Shown one piece after another: positions 8,585-17,331 of a stretch of DNA of 64,000 nt. The notes below the pieces were generated by a model. That model was not told the origin of the DNA and did not search any database. It worked only from the letters and a program-made list of their open reading frames with translations. The first letter of the stretch is position 1. The number at the start of each line of letters is the position of its first letter. A program made the translations under genes and the position numbers. Source of the DNA: Paenalicyclobacillus macrosporangiidus (GTDB lineage Bacteria > Bacillota > Bacilli > Alicyclobacillales > Alicyclobacillaceae); contig NZ_FPBV01000005.1 in the NCBI RefSeq assembly GCF_900116805.1, positions 62,001 to 126,000 on the forward strand. Direction: 5' to 3'.

Positions 8585-9700
8585 ATGTCCGTGGATCTGG
8601 TCGGACGCGCGCTCATGCGGGGCTGGAGGCGCATCGCGTTCATCGGCGCCAGCAAGCACGCCGGCAAGACGACCGCCGTGAACTTCGTCATCCGCCAGGC
8701 GCAGGCGGCCGGGCGGGACCCGGCGACTCTCGAGGAACGCCACACCGGGGCCGGGGGGCTCACCGTCGGCCTGTGCAGCATTGGCCTCGACGGGGAGCGG
8801 TTGGACACCGTCCTCGGCGTGCCGAAACCGGACATCGTGGTGCCGGCCGGTGCCCTGGTCGCGTCTGCCGAAGAGGCCCTTGCCCAGTCGGACGCGCCGC
8901 TGGAGTGGCTGGAGGTGCTGCCCATCGGATCGCCGTTGGGGGACGTGGCCATCGTGCGCGTGCTGGAGCCTGGGCGGGTGATGTTGGCCGGCGTCCGCCA
9001 GCGGGTGCACGTGCGCCTGGTGCTCGATCGGCTGACCGCGCACGGCGCGCAGCTTTGCCTGGTGGACGGGGCGTTCGATCGCGCTGCTGCCGCCATCCCT
9101 GGCCTCGTGGACGCAGCCGTGCTGGCGGTGAGTCCTGTGCTCGGCCGGACGCCGGCGCTGGTGGCGGAGGCGGTGGCGCCGATGGTGGCGCGGTTCGCGC
9201 TGCCCGCCCTGGCGGGGGAAGCGGCGGAGGCCGAGGCACGTGAGGCTTGGGAGGCAGCGGCGCGGGCCGCGCTCACGGGTGTTCGGGACCGAGGGGAGAT
9301 CGGGGCGTGGTGCCTGAATGGGGAGACCCGGGGGTATCCCGCCCGGGCCGCGATGCACCGGCTCATTTCCGCGCTGCCCGGTTGGCCCGCCGGGGCGCGC
9401 GTGGTGTACGTGCCGGGAGCCGTCACCGACCGGCTGCTCGAGGGGCTGCGGGGACACCCCGCGCCGCTCTACCTCGTGGCGGATCACCCGGCGCACTTGT
9501 TCGCGACCACCCGCGCTGTGGCGGCCTGGTACGCCGCCGGGCACGCGCTGCGCGTGTGGACCCCGCTCCCGCTGCTGGCCATCGCCGCCAATCCGCATCA
9601 CATCCTCGGCTGGGACCTGCCGCGCGCGGCGCTCATCGAGGCGCTGCAGGCCGTGGCAGGGGATGTGCCCGTGATCGACGCGTGTGCGGAGGAGGCGTGA
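8585..9700 (+). CDS. kamB: KamB-like lysine-aminomutase-associated P-loop protein
   Basis: A 371-residue protein with a Walker A-like loop (GASKHAGKT, residues about 21-29) followed by AVNFVIRQA. No catalytic signature beyond the P-loop was recognised. In clostridial lysine clusters a gene in this position is called kamB; its role is not established, and a part in keeping the B12-dependent 5,6-aminomutase active together with KamC has been suggested. It begins nine bases after the kamA stop with AGGAAAGGGG ahead and ends two bases before the kamC start, so expression is surely joint. The name rests on position and P-loop rather than a measured similarity. Confidence 0.72.
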   Translation: MSVDLVGRALMRGWRRIAFIGASKHAGKTTAVNFVIRQAQAAGRDPATLEERHTGAGGLTVGLCSIGLDGERLDTVLGVPKPDIVVPAGALVASAEEALAQSDAPLEWLEVLPIGSPLGDVAIVRVLEPGRVMLAGVRQRVHVRLVLDRLTAHGAQLCLVDGAFDRAAAAIPGLVDAAVLAVSPVLGRTPALVAEAVAPMVARFALPALAGEAAEAEAREAWEAAARAALTGVRDRGEIGAWCLNGETRGYPARAAMHRLISALPGWPAGARVVYVPGAVTDRLLEGLRGHPAPLYLVADHPAHLFATTRAVAAWYAAGHALRVWTPLPLLAIAANPHHILGWDLPRAALIEALQAVAGDVPVIDACAEEA

Positions 9701-9702
9701 CG

Positions 9703-11508
9703 ATGCGGACGATCCCGTTTCTCGACGACATCACCGCGTCCTCCATCGGCTGGCCTGCGGTGTGGGCGGCGTGGGCGCCGGTCACCCCGTACGGGCTGCG
9801 GGCGAAAGCGGCCCACAGGCCGTTTCTGCCCGGCGAGGAGGAGGCGTGGCAGGCCGCCTTGACCGAGCTGGCGGCCGACCTCACGGCCGTCGCGGACGAT
9901 CCGCTGCGGCGGGCACGGGAGGGGCTGCGGGCGCTTCCGGACGTGGCGGCCGACCTCGACATTCTGCTGCGGGGCCGGCCGCTGGCCGCCCGTGCCGCGC
10001 TGGCGCTCAAGACCTTCCTGCGCGTCGGGGGCGATCTCGCCCGCGACCCGGATCTCCAGCGCCTGCGCTGGACGCACGCGGCGGCCTGGCATCGCCTGCT
10101 CGAGCCCTTCGGAGACGCGGGCGCGTCCTTTTCCGTCGATTCCGTCGCCGACGACACGTACCGTCTCCTGCGCCGTCGCTTGGCGGAGGCGTCGGTCTGC
10201 CTCGCGCGCGAGCGGCAGAGGGAAGCTGAGCGCTGGCGGAAAGAGGCGGGGGTGCGCCCCGACGCGAGCGGTCTGCTTCGCATCCCGGTGCCTGCGGGAC
10301 GGGCAGTGGCGGAGCGGTTGAAGGCGGAGCCTGGGGTGCGCTGGCGGCAGGACACGCCGTTTGAGTCGGTGTTCGAGTGCCTGCCTGGGCCAGACGTCGT
10401 CCGTTGGACGGCCGAGGTGGCGTCGTGCCGCGCGGCGCTGGCGGAGGCGGAGGAGCGGTGCATGGCCCGGCTGGCGGAAGGGTTGCGGGCGGAGGGGCCT
10501 GTGTGGCGGAGGTTGGTGGACGACGTGGCGTCGCTGGATCTGCGCCTCGCGCGCGTGGCGCTGGCCCGCCGCTGGGGCGGGTGCGCGCCGGAGGCGGCCG
10601 GCGCCGATGGCGATTTGGACACGGGGCCCGCGGGCGGCCGAGCGTCCGGGCATCTCCCGTCCATCGAACTGCGCCAGGGCGTGCACCCGGGGTTGGGCGA
10701 GCGGTTGGCCGCGCGCGGTGGGCGGGTGACCCCCATCGATGTGGAGGTGGCGGCGGGGGTCAACGTGATCGCCGGGATGAACATGGGCGGCAAGACGGCG
10801 GCGGTGCAGCTTGTCGCGCTGTGCCAGGCGCTTGCACAACACGCGTTGCCGGTGCCGGCGGCCGGGTTTCGCACGCGCCTCTTCGCGTGTGTCCGTTGGG
10901 GGCCGGAGCCGGAGCGGCCGGACATCGACGGGCTGAGCGCGTTCGGGCGGGAGGTGGCGCGGTTGACCCGGATCTGGCACGACATGCGGGCGATGGCCCC
11001 GCATCCTGCGCTCGTCCTGCTCGACGAGCCCGGGCGGACCACCAACCCGCGCGAGGGGGAGGCGATGGCCGTCGCGTGGGCGGAGGCCTTGCGCGAAGCC
11101 GGGCCGGCGCGGGTGACGGCGGTGATGGCGAGCCACTTCAGCCGCGTGGCCGCGCTGCCGGGGGTGGCGCATCACCGGGTGCGGGGAGTGCGGCTGGACC
11201 GGTTGCCGCCGCCGGCAGGCGGTCCGCAGGGGTGCGATCCGCCGGCTGACCAGCCGCGGGGCGGCGATTCGGAGGCGGGGCTGCGCGCTTTGGCGGAGGC
11301 CATCGATTACCGGATCGAGCGGGTCGAGGGCGGCGGTGTGCCGGAGGAAGGGATTGCGGTGGCCGCCTGGCTGGGGCTGCCGGATGAGGTGTTGCGGCGG
11401 GCGCGGGCGGCGTTGGCGAGGGAACGGATGACGCCGGAGGGTCCGGCGGACGCGCCGGCGGGAGAGCGCATGGGGCCGGTGCCGAAGGGCGAGGAGGGAC
11501 GAGGATGA
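9703..11508 (+). CDS. kamC: KamC, MutS-like ATPase of the lysine aminomutase cluster
   Basis: A 601-residue MutS-family protein lacking the mismatch-recognition domain. The helical lever region (residues about 130-300) leads to the ATPase with Walker A GMNMGGKT (about 360), Walker B LVLLDEPGRTTNP (about 438) and VMASHFS. Homologues accompany kamD-kamE and the ornithine aminomutase genes, where a chaperone or reactivase role is suspected, not DNA repair. The ATG at 9703 is taken because the frame to its left only reads through kamB without similarity. The C-terminal end has a Gly/Pro-rich low-complexity stretch. The stop overlaps the kamD start as ATGA. Confidence 0.8.
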   Translation: MRTIPFLDDITASSIGWPAVWAAWAPVTPYGLRAKAAHRPFLPGEEEAWQAALTELAADLTAVADDPLRRAREGLRALPDVAADLDILLRGRPLAARAALALKTFLRVGGDLARDPDLQRLRWTHAAAWHRLLEPFGDAGASFSVDSVADDTYRLLRRRLAEASVCLARERQREAERWRKEAGVRPDASGLLRIPVPAGRAVAERLKAEPGVRWRQDTPFESVFECLPGPDVVRWTAEVASCRAALAEAEERCMARLAEGLRAEGPVWRRLVDDVASLDLRLARVALARRWGGCAPEAAGADGDLDTGPAGGRASGHLPSIELRQGVHPGLGERLAARGGRVTPIDVEVAAGVNVIAGMNMGGKTAAVQLVALCQALAQHALPVPAAGFRTRLFACVRWGPEPERPDIDGLSAFGREVARLTRIWHDMRAMAPHPALVLLDEPGRTTNPREGEAMAVAWAEALREAGPARVTAVMASHFSRVAALPGVAHHRVRGVRLDRLPPPAGGPQGCDPPADQPRGGDSEAGLRALAEAIDYRIERVEGGGVPEEGIAVAAWLGLPDEVLRRARAALARERMTPEGPADAPAGERMGPVPKGEEGRG

Positions 11509-13076
11509 CCCCCAAACTGCACCTGGATGAGGCATGGATTGCGAGGGGGCGCGCGGCAGCCGGGCGGATCGCCGACTGGATGGAGGCGTTCACGTCCGCC
11601 CGGACGACGGTGGCGGTGGAGCGGACGGTGCTGCGCCTGTTCGGCGTGGACGGCGTGAATGCGGAAGGGGTGCCGTTGCCGAACGTGATCGTCGACGCGG
11701 TGCAGGCGGCGGGCGGGCTGGCCGGCGGGATCGCGCGGCCGTTCGTGAACGGCATGCTCGCGACAGGGCTGTCGGCGCAAGCGTTGGCGGAAGCTGTGGC
11801 GGACGGCAGCGTCCGCCTGGACGAGCTGCCGGATATGGATGAGTCGGCCGTGCGGGAGGCGGGCTTGCGGTGGGCCGAGGGGGCGCTCGATCGCATCGCC
11901 GCCAACCGCAGGCGCAGAGAGGCGTTGCTGGAGCGGCTCGACGAGGGGCCGGCGCCGTTGCTGTACGTGATCGTCGCGACGGGCAACATCTACGAGGACG
12001 TGGTGCAGGCGCGGGCGGCGGCGCGCCAAGGGGCGGACATCATCGCCGTCATCCGGAGCACGGGCCAGAGCCTGCTCGACTACGTGCCTTACGGGGCGAC
12101 GACGGAAGGGTACGGCGGCACCTACGCGACGCAGGAGAACTTCCGCATCATGCGCGAGGCGCTCGACGAGGTGGGCGAGGAGATCGGCCGCTACATCCGG
12201 CTGTGCAACTATTGCTCCGGGCTGTGCATGCCGGAGATCGCGGCGATGGGCGCCCTGGAGCGGCTCGACGTGATGCTCAACGATGCCCTCTACGGCATCC
12301 TGTTTCGCGACATCAACCCGCAGCGGACGCTGGTAGACCAGATGTTCTCCCGCATGATCAACGCGTACGCGGGCGTCATCATCAACACCGGCGAGGACAA
12401 CTACCTGACCACCGCGGATGCGGTGCAGGCGGCCCACACGGTGCTCGCGTCCCAGTTCATCAACGAGCAGTTCGCCCTGCGCGCCGGGCTGCGGGAGGAA
12501 CAGATGGGGCTCGGGCACGCCTTTGAGATGGACCCGGCGCTGGAGGACGGCTTCCTGCTGGAGGTGGCCCAGGCGCAGATGGCGCGGGAGATCTTCCCGC
12601 GGGCGCCGCTCAAATACATGCCGCCCACGAAGCACATGACGGGCAACATCTTCCGCGGCCACGTGCAGGACGCGCTCTTCAACCTGGCGGGGATCCTGAC
12701 GCAGCAGGGGATTCAGTTGCTCGGCATGATGACGGAGCAGATCCACACGCCGCTCCTCTCCGACCGGCACCTGTCGCTGGAGGCGGCGAAGTACATCTTC
12801 CGCAACGCAAGGCACCTGGGGGATGAGGTGGTCTTCCGCCCGGACGGGCGCATCGCCCGGCGCGCCCGGGAAGTGTTGCGGGAGGCGGTGGATCTGTTGG
12901 AGCGCATCGAGCGGATGGGGTTCTTGGAGGCGCTGGCGGATGGGGTGTTCGCCGACGTCCGGCGCACGCCGGCGGGAGGCCGCGGTCTCTCGGGCGTGGT
13001 GATGCGCGGGCCGACGTACTTCAACCCGTTCGAGGAGCTGCTGCGGGCACGGCTGGGGCTGGAGGTGCAGGTGTGA
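11505..13076 (+). CDS. kamD: D-lysine/beta-lysine 5,6-aminomutase alpha subunit
   Basis: The large subunit of the adenosylcobalamin- and PLP-dependent mutase that moves the terminal amino group of beta-lysine from C6 to C5, producing 3,5-diaminohexanoate. The TIM-barrel subunit is recognised by IRSTGQSLLDYVPYGATTEG, RLCNYCSGLCMPEIA and LKYMPPTKHMTGNIFRG. At 523 residues it has the normal length. It overlaps kamC at the start and kamE at the end, so a tight stoichiometric pair with KamE is expected. Reading frame and motifs are intact. Confidence 0.95.
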   Translation: MTPKLHLDEAWIARGRAAAGRIADWMEAFTSARTTVAVERTVLRLFGVDGVNAEGVPLPNVIVDAVQAAGGLAGGIARPFVNGMLATGLSAQALAEAVADGSVRLDELPDMDESAVREAGLRWAEGALDRIAANRRRREALLERLDEGPAPLLYVIVATGNIYEDVVQARAAARQGADIIAVIRSTGQSLLDYVPYGATTEGYGGTYATQENFRIMREALDEVGEEIGRYIRLCNYCSGLCMPEIAAMGALERLDVMLNDALYGILFRDINPQRTLVDQMFSRMINAYAGVIINTGEDNYLTTADAVQAAHTVLASQFINEQFALRAGLREEQMGLGHAFEMDPALEDGFLLEVAQAQMAREIFPRAPLKYMPPTKHMTGNIFRGHVQDALFNLAGILTQQGIQLLGMMTEQIHTPLLSDRHLSLEAAKYIFRNARHLGDEVVFRPDGRIARRAREVLREAVDLLERIERMGFLEALADGVFADVRRTPAGGRGLSGVVMRGPTYFNPFEELLRARLGLEVQV

Positions 13077-13846
13077 TGGGGAATTGGCGCAGCGAGATCG
13101 CCAAGGTGGACCTGACACGGGTACGCCCCTACGGAGACACGATGGACGACGGCAAGGTGCAGTTGAGCTTCTCGCTGCCGGTACCGGACGGGCCGGAGGC
13201 AGTGGAGGCGGCACGCCAGCTGGCGGCCAAAATGGGGCTGGCGGAGCCGGTGGTGGTGCACCACGAGGACATCGGCGAGGGGTTCACGTTCCTCATCCTG
13301 TACGGTCGCTGCACGCACACGGTGGACTACGCGCACATACAGGTGCCGAAAGTGGACGCGCCGCGGATGACGTTCGACGAGATCAACCGCTTCATCCGCG
13401 AGCGGATTGGCCGCAAGATCACGGTCGTCGGCGCATGTACCGGGACGGATGCGCACACCGTCGGGATCGACGCCATCATGAACATGAAGGGCTACCACGG
13501 CGAGTACGGGCTGGAGCGCTACCCGGAGATCCAGGCGTACAACCTGGGCAGCCAGGTGGATAACGAGGATCTGCTGCGCAAAGTCGTGGAGGTCGGGGCG
13601 GACGCGATCCTGGTGTCACAGGTGGTCACGCAGAAAGACGTGCACATCCACAACCTGGCGGCGTTGGCAGACCTGTTGGAGGCCGAGGGACTGCGGGAGC
13701 GGGTGGTGCTGGTGTGCGGGGGTCCTCGCATCACGCACGAGCTGGCGTTGGAGCTGGGCTACGACGCGGGCTTCGGCCCGGGCACGCTGGCGCCGGACGT
13801 GGCGTCGTTCATCGTGCAGGAGATGGTGCGGCGGGGGTTGGCGTGA
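13076..13846 (+). CDS. kamE: Lysine 5,6-aminomutase beta subunit (B12-binding)
   Basis: The small subunit holding the base-off B12-binding Rossmann domain and the PLP lysine. The cobalamin motif D-x-H-x-x-G is seen as DAHTVG near residue 125, followed by the LVSQVVTQKD and VCGGPRIT parts of the B12 fold. A conserved NMKGYHGEYGLERY segment holds Lys near 138, the probable PLP Schiff-base residue (Lys144 in the clostridial enzyme). The ATG at 13076 is eight bases after GGAGGTG; a GTG one codon earlier is possible. It is the last gene of the sigma-54 operon; no strong terminator follows. Confidence 0.94.
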   Translation: MGNWRSEIAKVDLTRVRPYGDTMDDGKVQLSFSLPVPDGPEAVEAARQLAAKMGLAEPVVVHHEDIGEGFTFLILYGRCTHTVDYAHIQVPKVDAPRMTFDEINRFIRERIGRKITVVGACTGTDAHTVGIDAIMNMKGYHGEYGLERYPEIQAYNLGSQVDNEDLLRKVVEVGADAILVSQVVTQKDVHIHNLAALADLLEAEGLRERVVLVCGGPRITHELALELGYDAGFGPGTLAPDVASFIVQEMVRRGLA

Positions 13847-14498
13847 GGTGGGTCGTGGGGGCGAGGGGTGGTGTGGGGTGTGGCGGCTCGGGGGCCCGGT
13901 GGGCTCTGCGGGAGGCGCGGTGGCGAGGCTGTGCGGGATGGCGGGGCCCGGTGGCTGTGCAGGGTGGGGCGGGGGCCGTTTGCGTCGCGCGTTTACCCGG
14001 GTTTTGCGTCTAATGGGCGGTTGGTTCGGGAGTGGTTCGAGGGTGCTTCGGGGCCTTAATGCAAAATTGTCGTTACTGTACTCGGAATCCGAACCATAGA
14101 CGCAAAATTGGGAGTATCGGCATCCCCGATGGATTGGATAGCATCAGAAGCTTGTTTAATCCGAGGCGGGGCCCCCATCCAACGGCTCACTGAATGCAAA
14201 ATTGACAGTAATTCGTCGCTGGGGGCGATCGTTAGATGCAATTCGGTCGCAATCCATGAGCTCAGGGATGAATTGAGTACAAAACGTATGTTACCGTCGT
14301 CGGCCACCTGCTGTCCGCCACGACCGGGAAGCGTCGATGCGGGTTTTCGCGCTCACGTTCCGGAAAAGCGGTTCGATCCATTGGATGAACGGTGCCAAGC
14401 CTGCTAGAATAAGACGGCTGGTGTCTCCGGCAACCCGGTGACCACAGATTGCGTGCAAAGGAGGAAGGGGTTCGGCCACGAACCGAGACCCCGAATGC
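13847..14498. other. Intergenic accessory DNA without a convincing gene
   Basis: The first 200 bases after kamE are G-rich low-complexity sequence. The remainder is clearly more AT-rich than its surroundings and holds scattered 11-bp repeats related to IS ends. A strong Shine-Dalgarno-like AAAGGAGGAAGGGG at 14457-14470 has no ATG at normal spacing. No terminator with a T-run was seen. Confidence 0.5.
14059..14204 (+). repeat. IS-end-like 11-bp repeats (TGCAAAATTG)
   Basis: ATGCAAAATTG occurs at 14059-14069 and 14194-14204, with a variant at 14101-14110 (CGCAAAATTG). The two exact copies are followed by TC or AC and a GTTA or GTAA tetramer. Their complements resemble the tail unit at 18512-18561. 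Multiple short repeats of this kind are typical of the ends of IS21-like elements, but no transposase is present. They are reported as degenerate ends. Confidence 0.45.
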
Positions 14499-14867
14499 GT
14501 GCTTCGTCTGGATGTGCTCAAGACCATCATCGAGCGGGCTTTGCGTGATCACCCCGAACCATTCACCCAAGACGGTCCCCGTTTCACGTGGACGGGATCG
14601 ACCCGGGTCGTGAGCAAGGCCACGGAACGCCGGTACGAACCCGTGGTCACCATCACCATGGAAACGCAGCCCCGTTTGGCAGCGCAGGTGGCCGCATGCG
14701 TGTGCAAGCCTGGCGTGCGTTTTGCGGATCTCCAGATTGCCGCTTTGGTCGACACCCGTCTGCGCGGGCACATTCATGTCACCGGTCTTCCGCGCGGTGA
14801 CGAGAAACACGATCTCATGAAATTCCTGAAGAAGGCGGAGGAAGAGGTGGCCTCCTCTACGCGTTGA
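14499..14867 (+). CDS. Hypothetical protein, possibly degenerate
   Basis: An unrecognised 122-residue protein with ordinary composition (ERALRDHPEPFTQDGPRFTW, ending in a charged helix KKAEEEV). The only start in frame is a GTG at 14499, whereas the strong AAAGGAGGAAGGGG site lies about 30 bases upstream. The original N-terminus may therefore have been lost to a frameshift. It stands alone between IS-end-like repeats and the CRISPR array. No transmembrane segment or motif is visible. It could be a remnant. Confidence 0.4.
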   Translation: MLRLDVLKTIIERALRDHPEPFTQDGPRFTWTGSTRVVSKATERRYEPVVTITMETQPRLAAQVAACVCKPGVRFADLQIAALVDTRLRGHIHVTGLPRGDEKHDLMKFLKKAEEEVASSTR

Positions 14868-15172
14868 TGGAACTCGGTTTTCGTCGGGGAACCTGCGGCG
14901 CGTATGTTCGTCGCACCGGATGTTCGGTGCGGCGACACCCGCAGTGCTCGGTGCTCCGGTCTCGGGCGGCGAATCCATCTGCTGCGCGAACCCCATGTGA
15001 TGGTCACATCCCAGGAGGTTCGCGCATCTCATGGAACCCGCGTCCCATCTGGATTTCCGCCGCCTTGCAGATTAAAATGGAAGCACTGGAAAACGTGGAT
15101 GCTATGGCGGTTCTGCCTGGTTCGCACAAAAATGAAATCAGTTCACGCGGCTGCAGGGCTGAAGGTGGAAGA
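14868..15172 (+). promoter_or_regulatory. Possible CRISPR leader region
   Basis: About 300 bases without a convincing gene directly 5' of the first intact repeat. It contains an imperfect hairpin around 14910-14940 and a slightly AT-richer part at 15060-15140. Array polarity (degenerate repeats at the far right end) makes this the leader side. No clear promoter was identified. Confidence 0.4.
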
Positions 15173-15941
15173 GTCGATCCGCAGGCGCAGCCTGCGGCCC
15201 CATTGAAGCGGACACGTCCCGCACTGGTCAGACCGGACAATATATAAGGTCGATCCGCAGGCGCAGCCTGCGGCCCCATTGAAGCTTCGCCCGGCTTCAA
15301 TGTTGGCCAGATACGCACGAGTCGATCCGCAGGCGCAGCCTGCGGCCCCATTGAAGCAAGGAGACGGCGTTCCTCGGATGACATCATTTCGACGTCGATC
15401 CGCAGGCGCAGCCTGCGGCCCCATTGAAGCATTCCTTCCTCGAGGATGATCGGTTTCCACGCATTTTCCAGTCGATCCGCAGGCGCAGCCTGCGGCCCCA
15501 TTGAAGCACGAACGAACGCTCACCGACATACACCAACTGCCCAGTCTTGTCGATCCGCAGGCGCAGCCTGCGGCCCCATTGAAGCCGAGGCGTCCGCATG
15601 TGCTCGAACAGATACATGGCGTCGATCCGCAGGCGCAGCCTGCGGCCCCATTGAAGCCGTCGCACAGAAGGCGGCTACGGTGCGCGAAGCTGCCAAGTCG
15701 ATCCGCAGGCGCAGCCTGCGGCCCCATTGAAGCGGGCCTGGTGTGATGACGCTCTCGTACACGATATCCACTGTCGATCCGCAGGCGCAGCCTGCGGCTC
15801 CATTGAAGCAGCCCAAGTGCTCGCTTTGCCTCCGGTACGCCGCCGTCAATCCGCAGGCTCCGCCCGCGGCCCTCTTGAAGCGGGACGGAGGCCACGCCGA
15901 CGGTGCGGACCACGTCGCACTGGTCGATCCGCAGCCTCAGC
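15173..15941 (+). CRISPR. Orphan CRISPR array: nine intact 37-bp repeats plus two degenerate ones
   Basis: A 37-bp repeat starts at 15173, 15249, 15321, 15394, 15471, 15549, 15621, 15697 and 15773. The first eight copies are identical; the ninth has one change. Decayed copies begin at 15845 and 15923. The ten spacers are 35-41 bp and unrelated to one another. Each repeat starts GTCGATC, contains a perfect 7-bp stem CCGCAGG-CGCAG-CCTGCGG, and ends ATTGAAGC, which resembles the 8-nt ATTGAAAC tag of type I and III crRNAs. Polarity and the right-end decay indicate transcription from left to right. No cas gene lies anywhere in the window, so the subtype cannot be assigned here. Confidence 0.96.
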
Positions 15942-15960
15942 TCCCGCCTGCTTGCCTGCA

Positions 15961-17136
15961 TCAGTACAGGTGTTCCTGGATGTTGTAAAACGTCACCTTC
16001 GCCGGTTTCACGAAGGAGAGCGTCCGCATCCACCGATTTAACTCCGCTTTCAGCTCGTCTCGGGTCATCGACGCAGAGCCCGCCGCCAGCAGGCGCTCCC
16101 GGTAGGCCGGATGCGGCGGATCGACGAAGGGAGACAGGTACACCACGTCGCCCTCCGTTAGCGGCAGGGCCGCCAGTGTCTCGGCGGTGTGTTCCAGATG
16201 CTGGTCAGCAAACCGGTGGCCGCCTGCGCCCACCAACAGAATCACGCCCACGCGCATGCCGGCTTCTTTGCACCGCTCGATCACGCGGATCGCCTCCGCC
16301 GCCTTGCCCGGCTTATCCAAGAAGGCCCGCAGCTCGTCGTCCCCGGATTCCAGCCCGATGTACACCGTCGACAGACCCGCCCGGCGCACCGCGGCCAGTT
16401 CTTCGACGTCCTTGGTGTCCGAATGAAAGGTGTCCATGAACGTCGACCATTCCCCGGACGCCTCAACCCAATCGCCCAGATGGGACCGAATCTGCTCTAT
16501 CCCCGACAGAATTCTCCGCGTGGGGATCACCAGCGCGTTTCCGTCTCCCAGGAAGACCCCCGTGCGGTCCATCAGGCGTTCGCCGAAGAACGCGCGGATC
16601 TCGCGCAGATGCCGGTCCAGCTCCTCTTGGTTCTTGATGTGAAACGGCCGATCCCGGTAGAAGTCGCAGAACAGGCACCGGTTGTAAGAACATCCCTCCG
16701 CGATCTGCACCACGACGGTCCGATACGCGTCCGGTGGCAGGATGCTGACTGGCCGGTACACCGCCCGAAAGCGCGGCCCGTCCTCCGCCAGCCGATCCCA
16801 TGTCCACGAGGCCAGCCTCTCTTGCCAACGCGATCGCGTCGGCTCCAACTCGTTCGCCAGCGCCCTTCGGGCGTTTTCGTACGCGGCCTCCACCGTGGAC
16901 TGCGCTTCCGTCTCAGTGAGCCTCCGGTACTGGCGGTCCACCGGATGAGCGGACGGGTGCGCATCCACTCGTACGAACCGGTTGTCCAGACCACGCCGAA
17001 TCACTGTTTTGCCGTCCGACAACCACAGGAAGCGCCCCGTCCGATCGAACACCGTGACGCTCGATCCCGCCGTTACACGCAGGCCATGCCGGGATTCTTG
17101 GGCTCTTGGTCTTGCCAATTCGGGCATGGTACGCAC
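15961..17136 (-). CDS. Radical SAM protein of unknown function
   Basis: A 391-residue protein whose radical SAM domain starts near residue 140 with the cluster motif CSYNRCLFC (C-x4-C-x2-C). The fold continues with GVFLGDGNALVIPTRRI, STVYIGLESGDDELRAFLDKPG and VGVILLVGAGG. This Elp3/HemN-like arrangement is common in uncharacterised oxidoreductases. The first 130 residues are a separate basic domain without recognisable motif. The ATG at 17136 follows GAAGGGG. Its 3' end directly abuts the decayed end of the CRISPR array, but nothing in the protein suggests a Cas role. The substrate is unknown. Confidence 0.8.
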   Translation of the reverse strand: MRTMPELARPRAQESRHGLRVTAGSSVTVFDRTGRFLWLSDGKTVIRRGLDNRFVRVDAHPSAHPVDRQYRRLTETEAQSTVEAAYENARRALANELEPTRSRWQERLASWTWDRLAEDGPRFRAVYRPVSILPPDAYRTVVVQIAEGCSYNRCLFCDFYRDRPFHIKNQEELDRHLREIRAFFGERLMDRTGVFLGDGNALVIPTRRILSGIEQIRSHLGDWVEASGEWSTFMDTFHSDTKDVEELAAVRRAGLSTVYIGLESGDDELRAFLDKPGKAAEAIRVIERCKEAGMRVGVILLVGAGGHRFADQHLEHTAETLAALPLTEGDVVYLSPFVDPPHPAYRERLLAAGSASMTRDELKAELNRWMRTLSFVKPAKVTFYNIQEHLY

Positions 17137-17331
17137 CCCTTCCCGTCTTCACTTCCAGAATACCACAGCTTGAAATGGGGCTTGATGGAACGGCACAAGC
17201 CTTCTATCGTTAGGAGCAGGTGCTTCGCTCCCGGCCGGATCGGGATTGGGCCGGGAGCACCGCGCCGGGCGTTTGGGCTGGGAGCGGGCGGAGAGCCGGA
17301 TCGAACACACGGAACGGAGCGATGGGCGCGT

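Noticed and set aside
9247-9702. Upstream extension of KamC overlapping kamB
   Set aside because: The segment is kamB read in another frame; KamC homologues start with the sequence from 9703.
14056-14307. 83-codon minus-strand frame ending in TTILH
   Set aside because: The start is a GTG without a ribosome site and the end codons come from the IS-end-like repeat; no similarity was recognised.
15173-15941. Assigning the array to a type V or a particular type I subtype
   Set aside because: Repeat sequence alone is not decisive and no effector gene is in the window.
15143-16033. Open frame through the CRISPR array encoding a repeated GCACGST-like peptide
   Set aside because: The peptide repeats are translations of the 37-bp CRISPR repeats; there is no ribosome site and spacer-encoded parts are unrelated.
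16189-17331. Upstream extension of the M48 protease
   Set aside because: This part is the complement of the radical SAM gene; membrane-protease sequence starts only at 17332.
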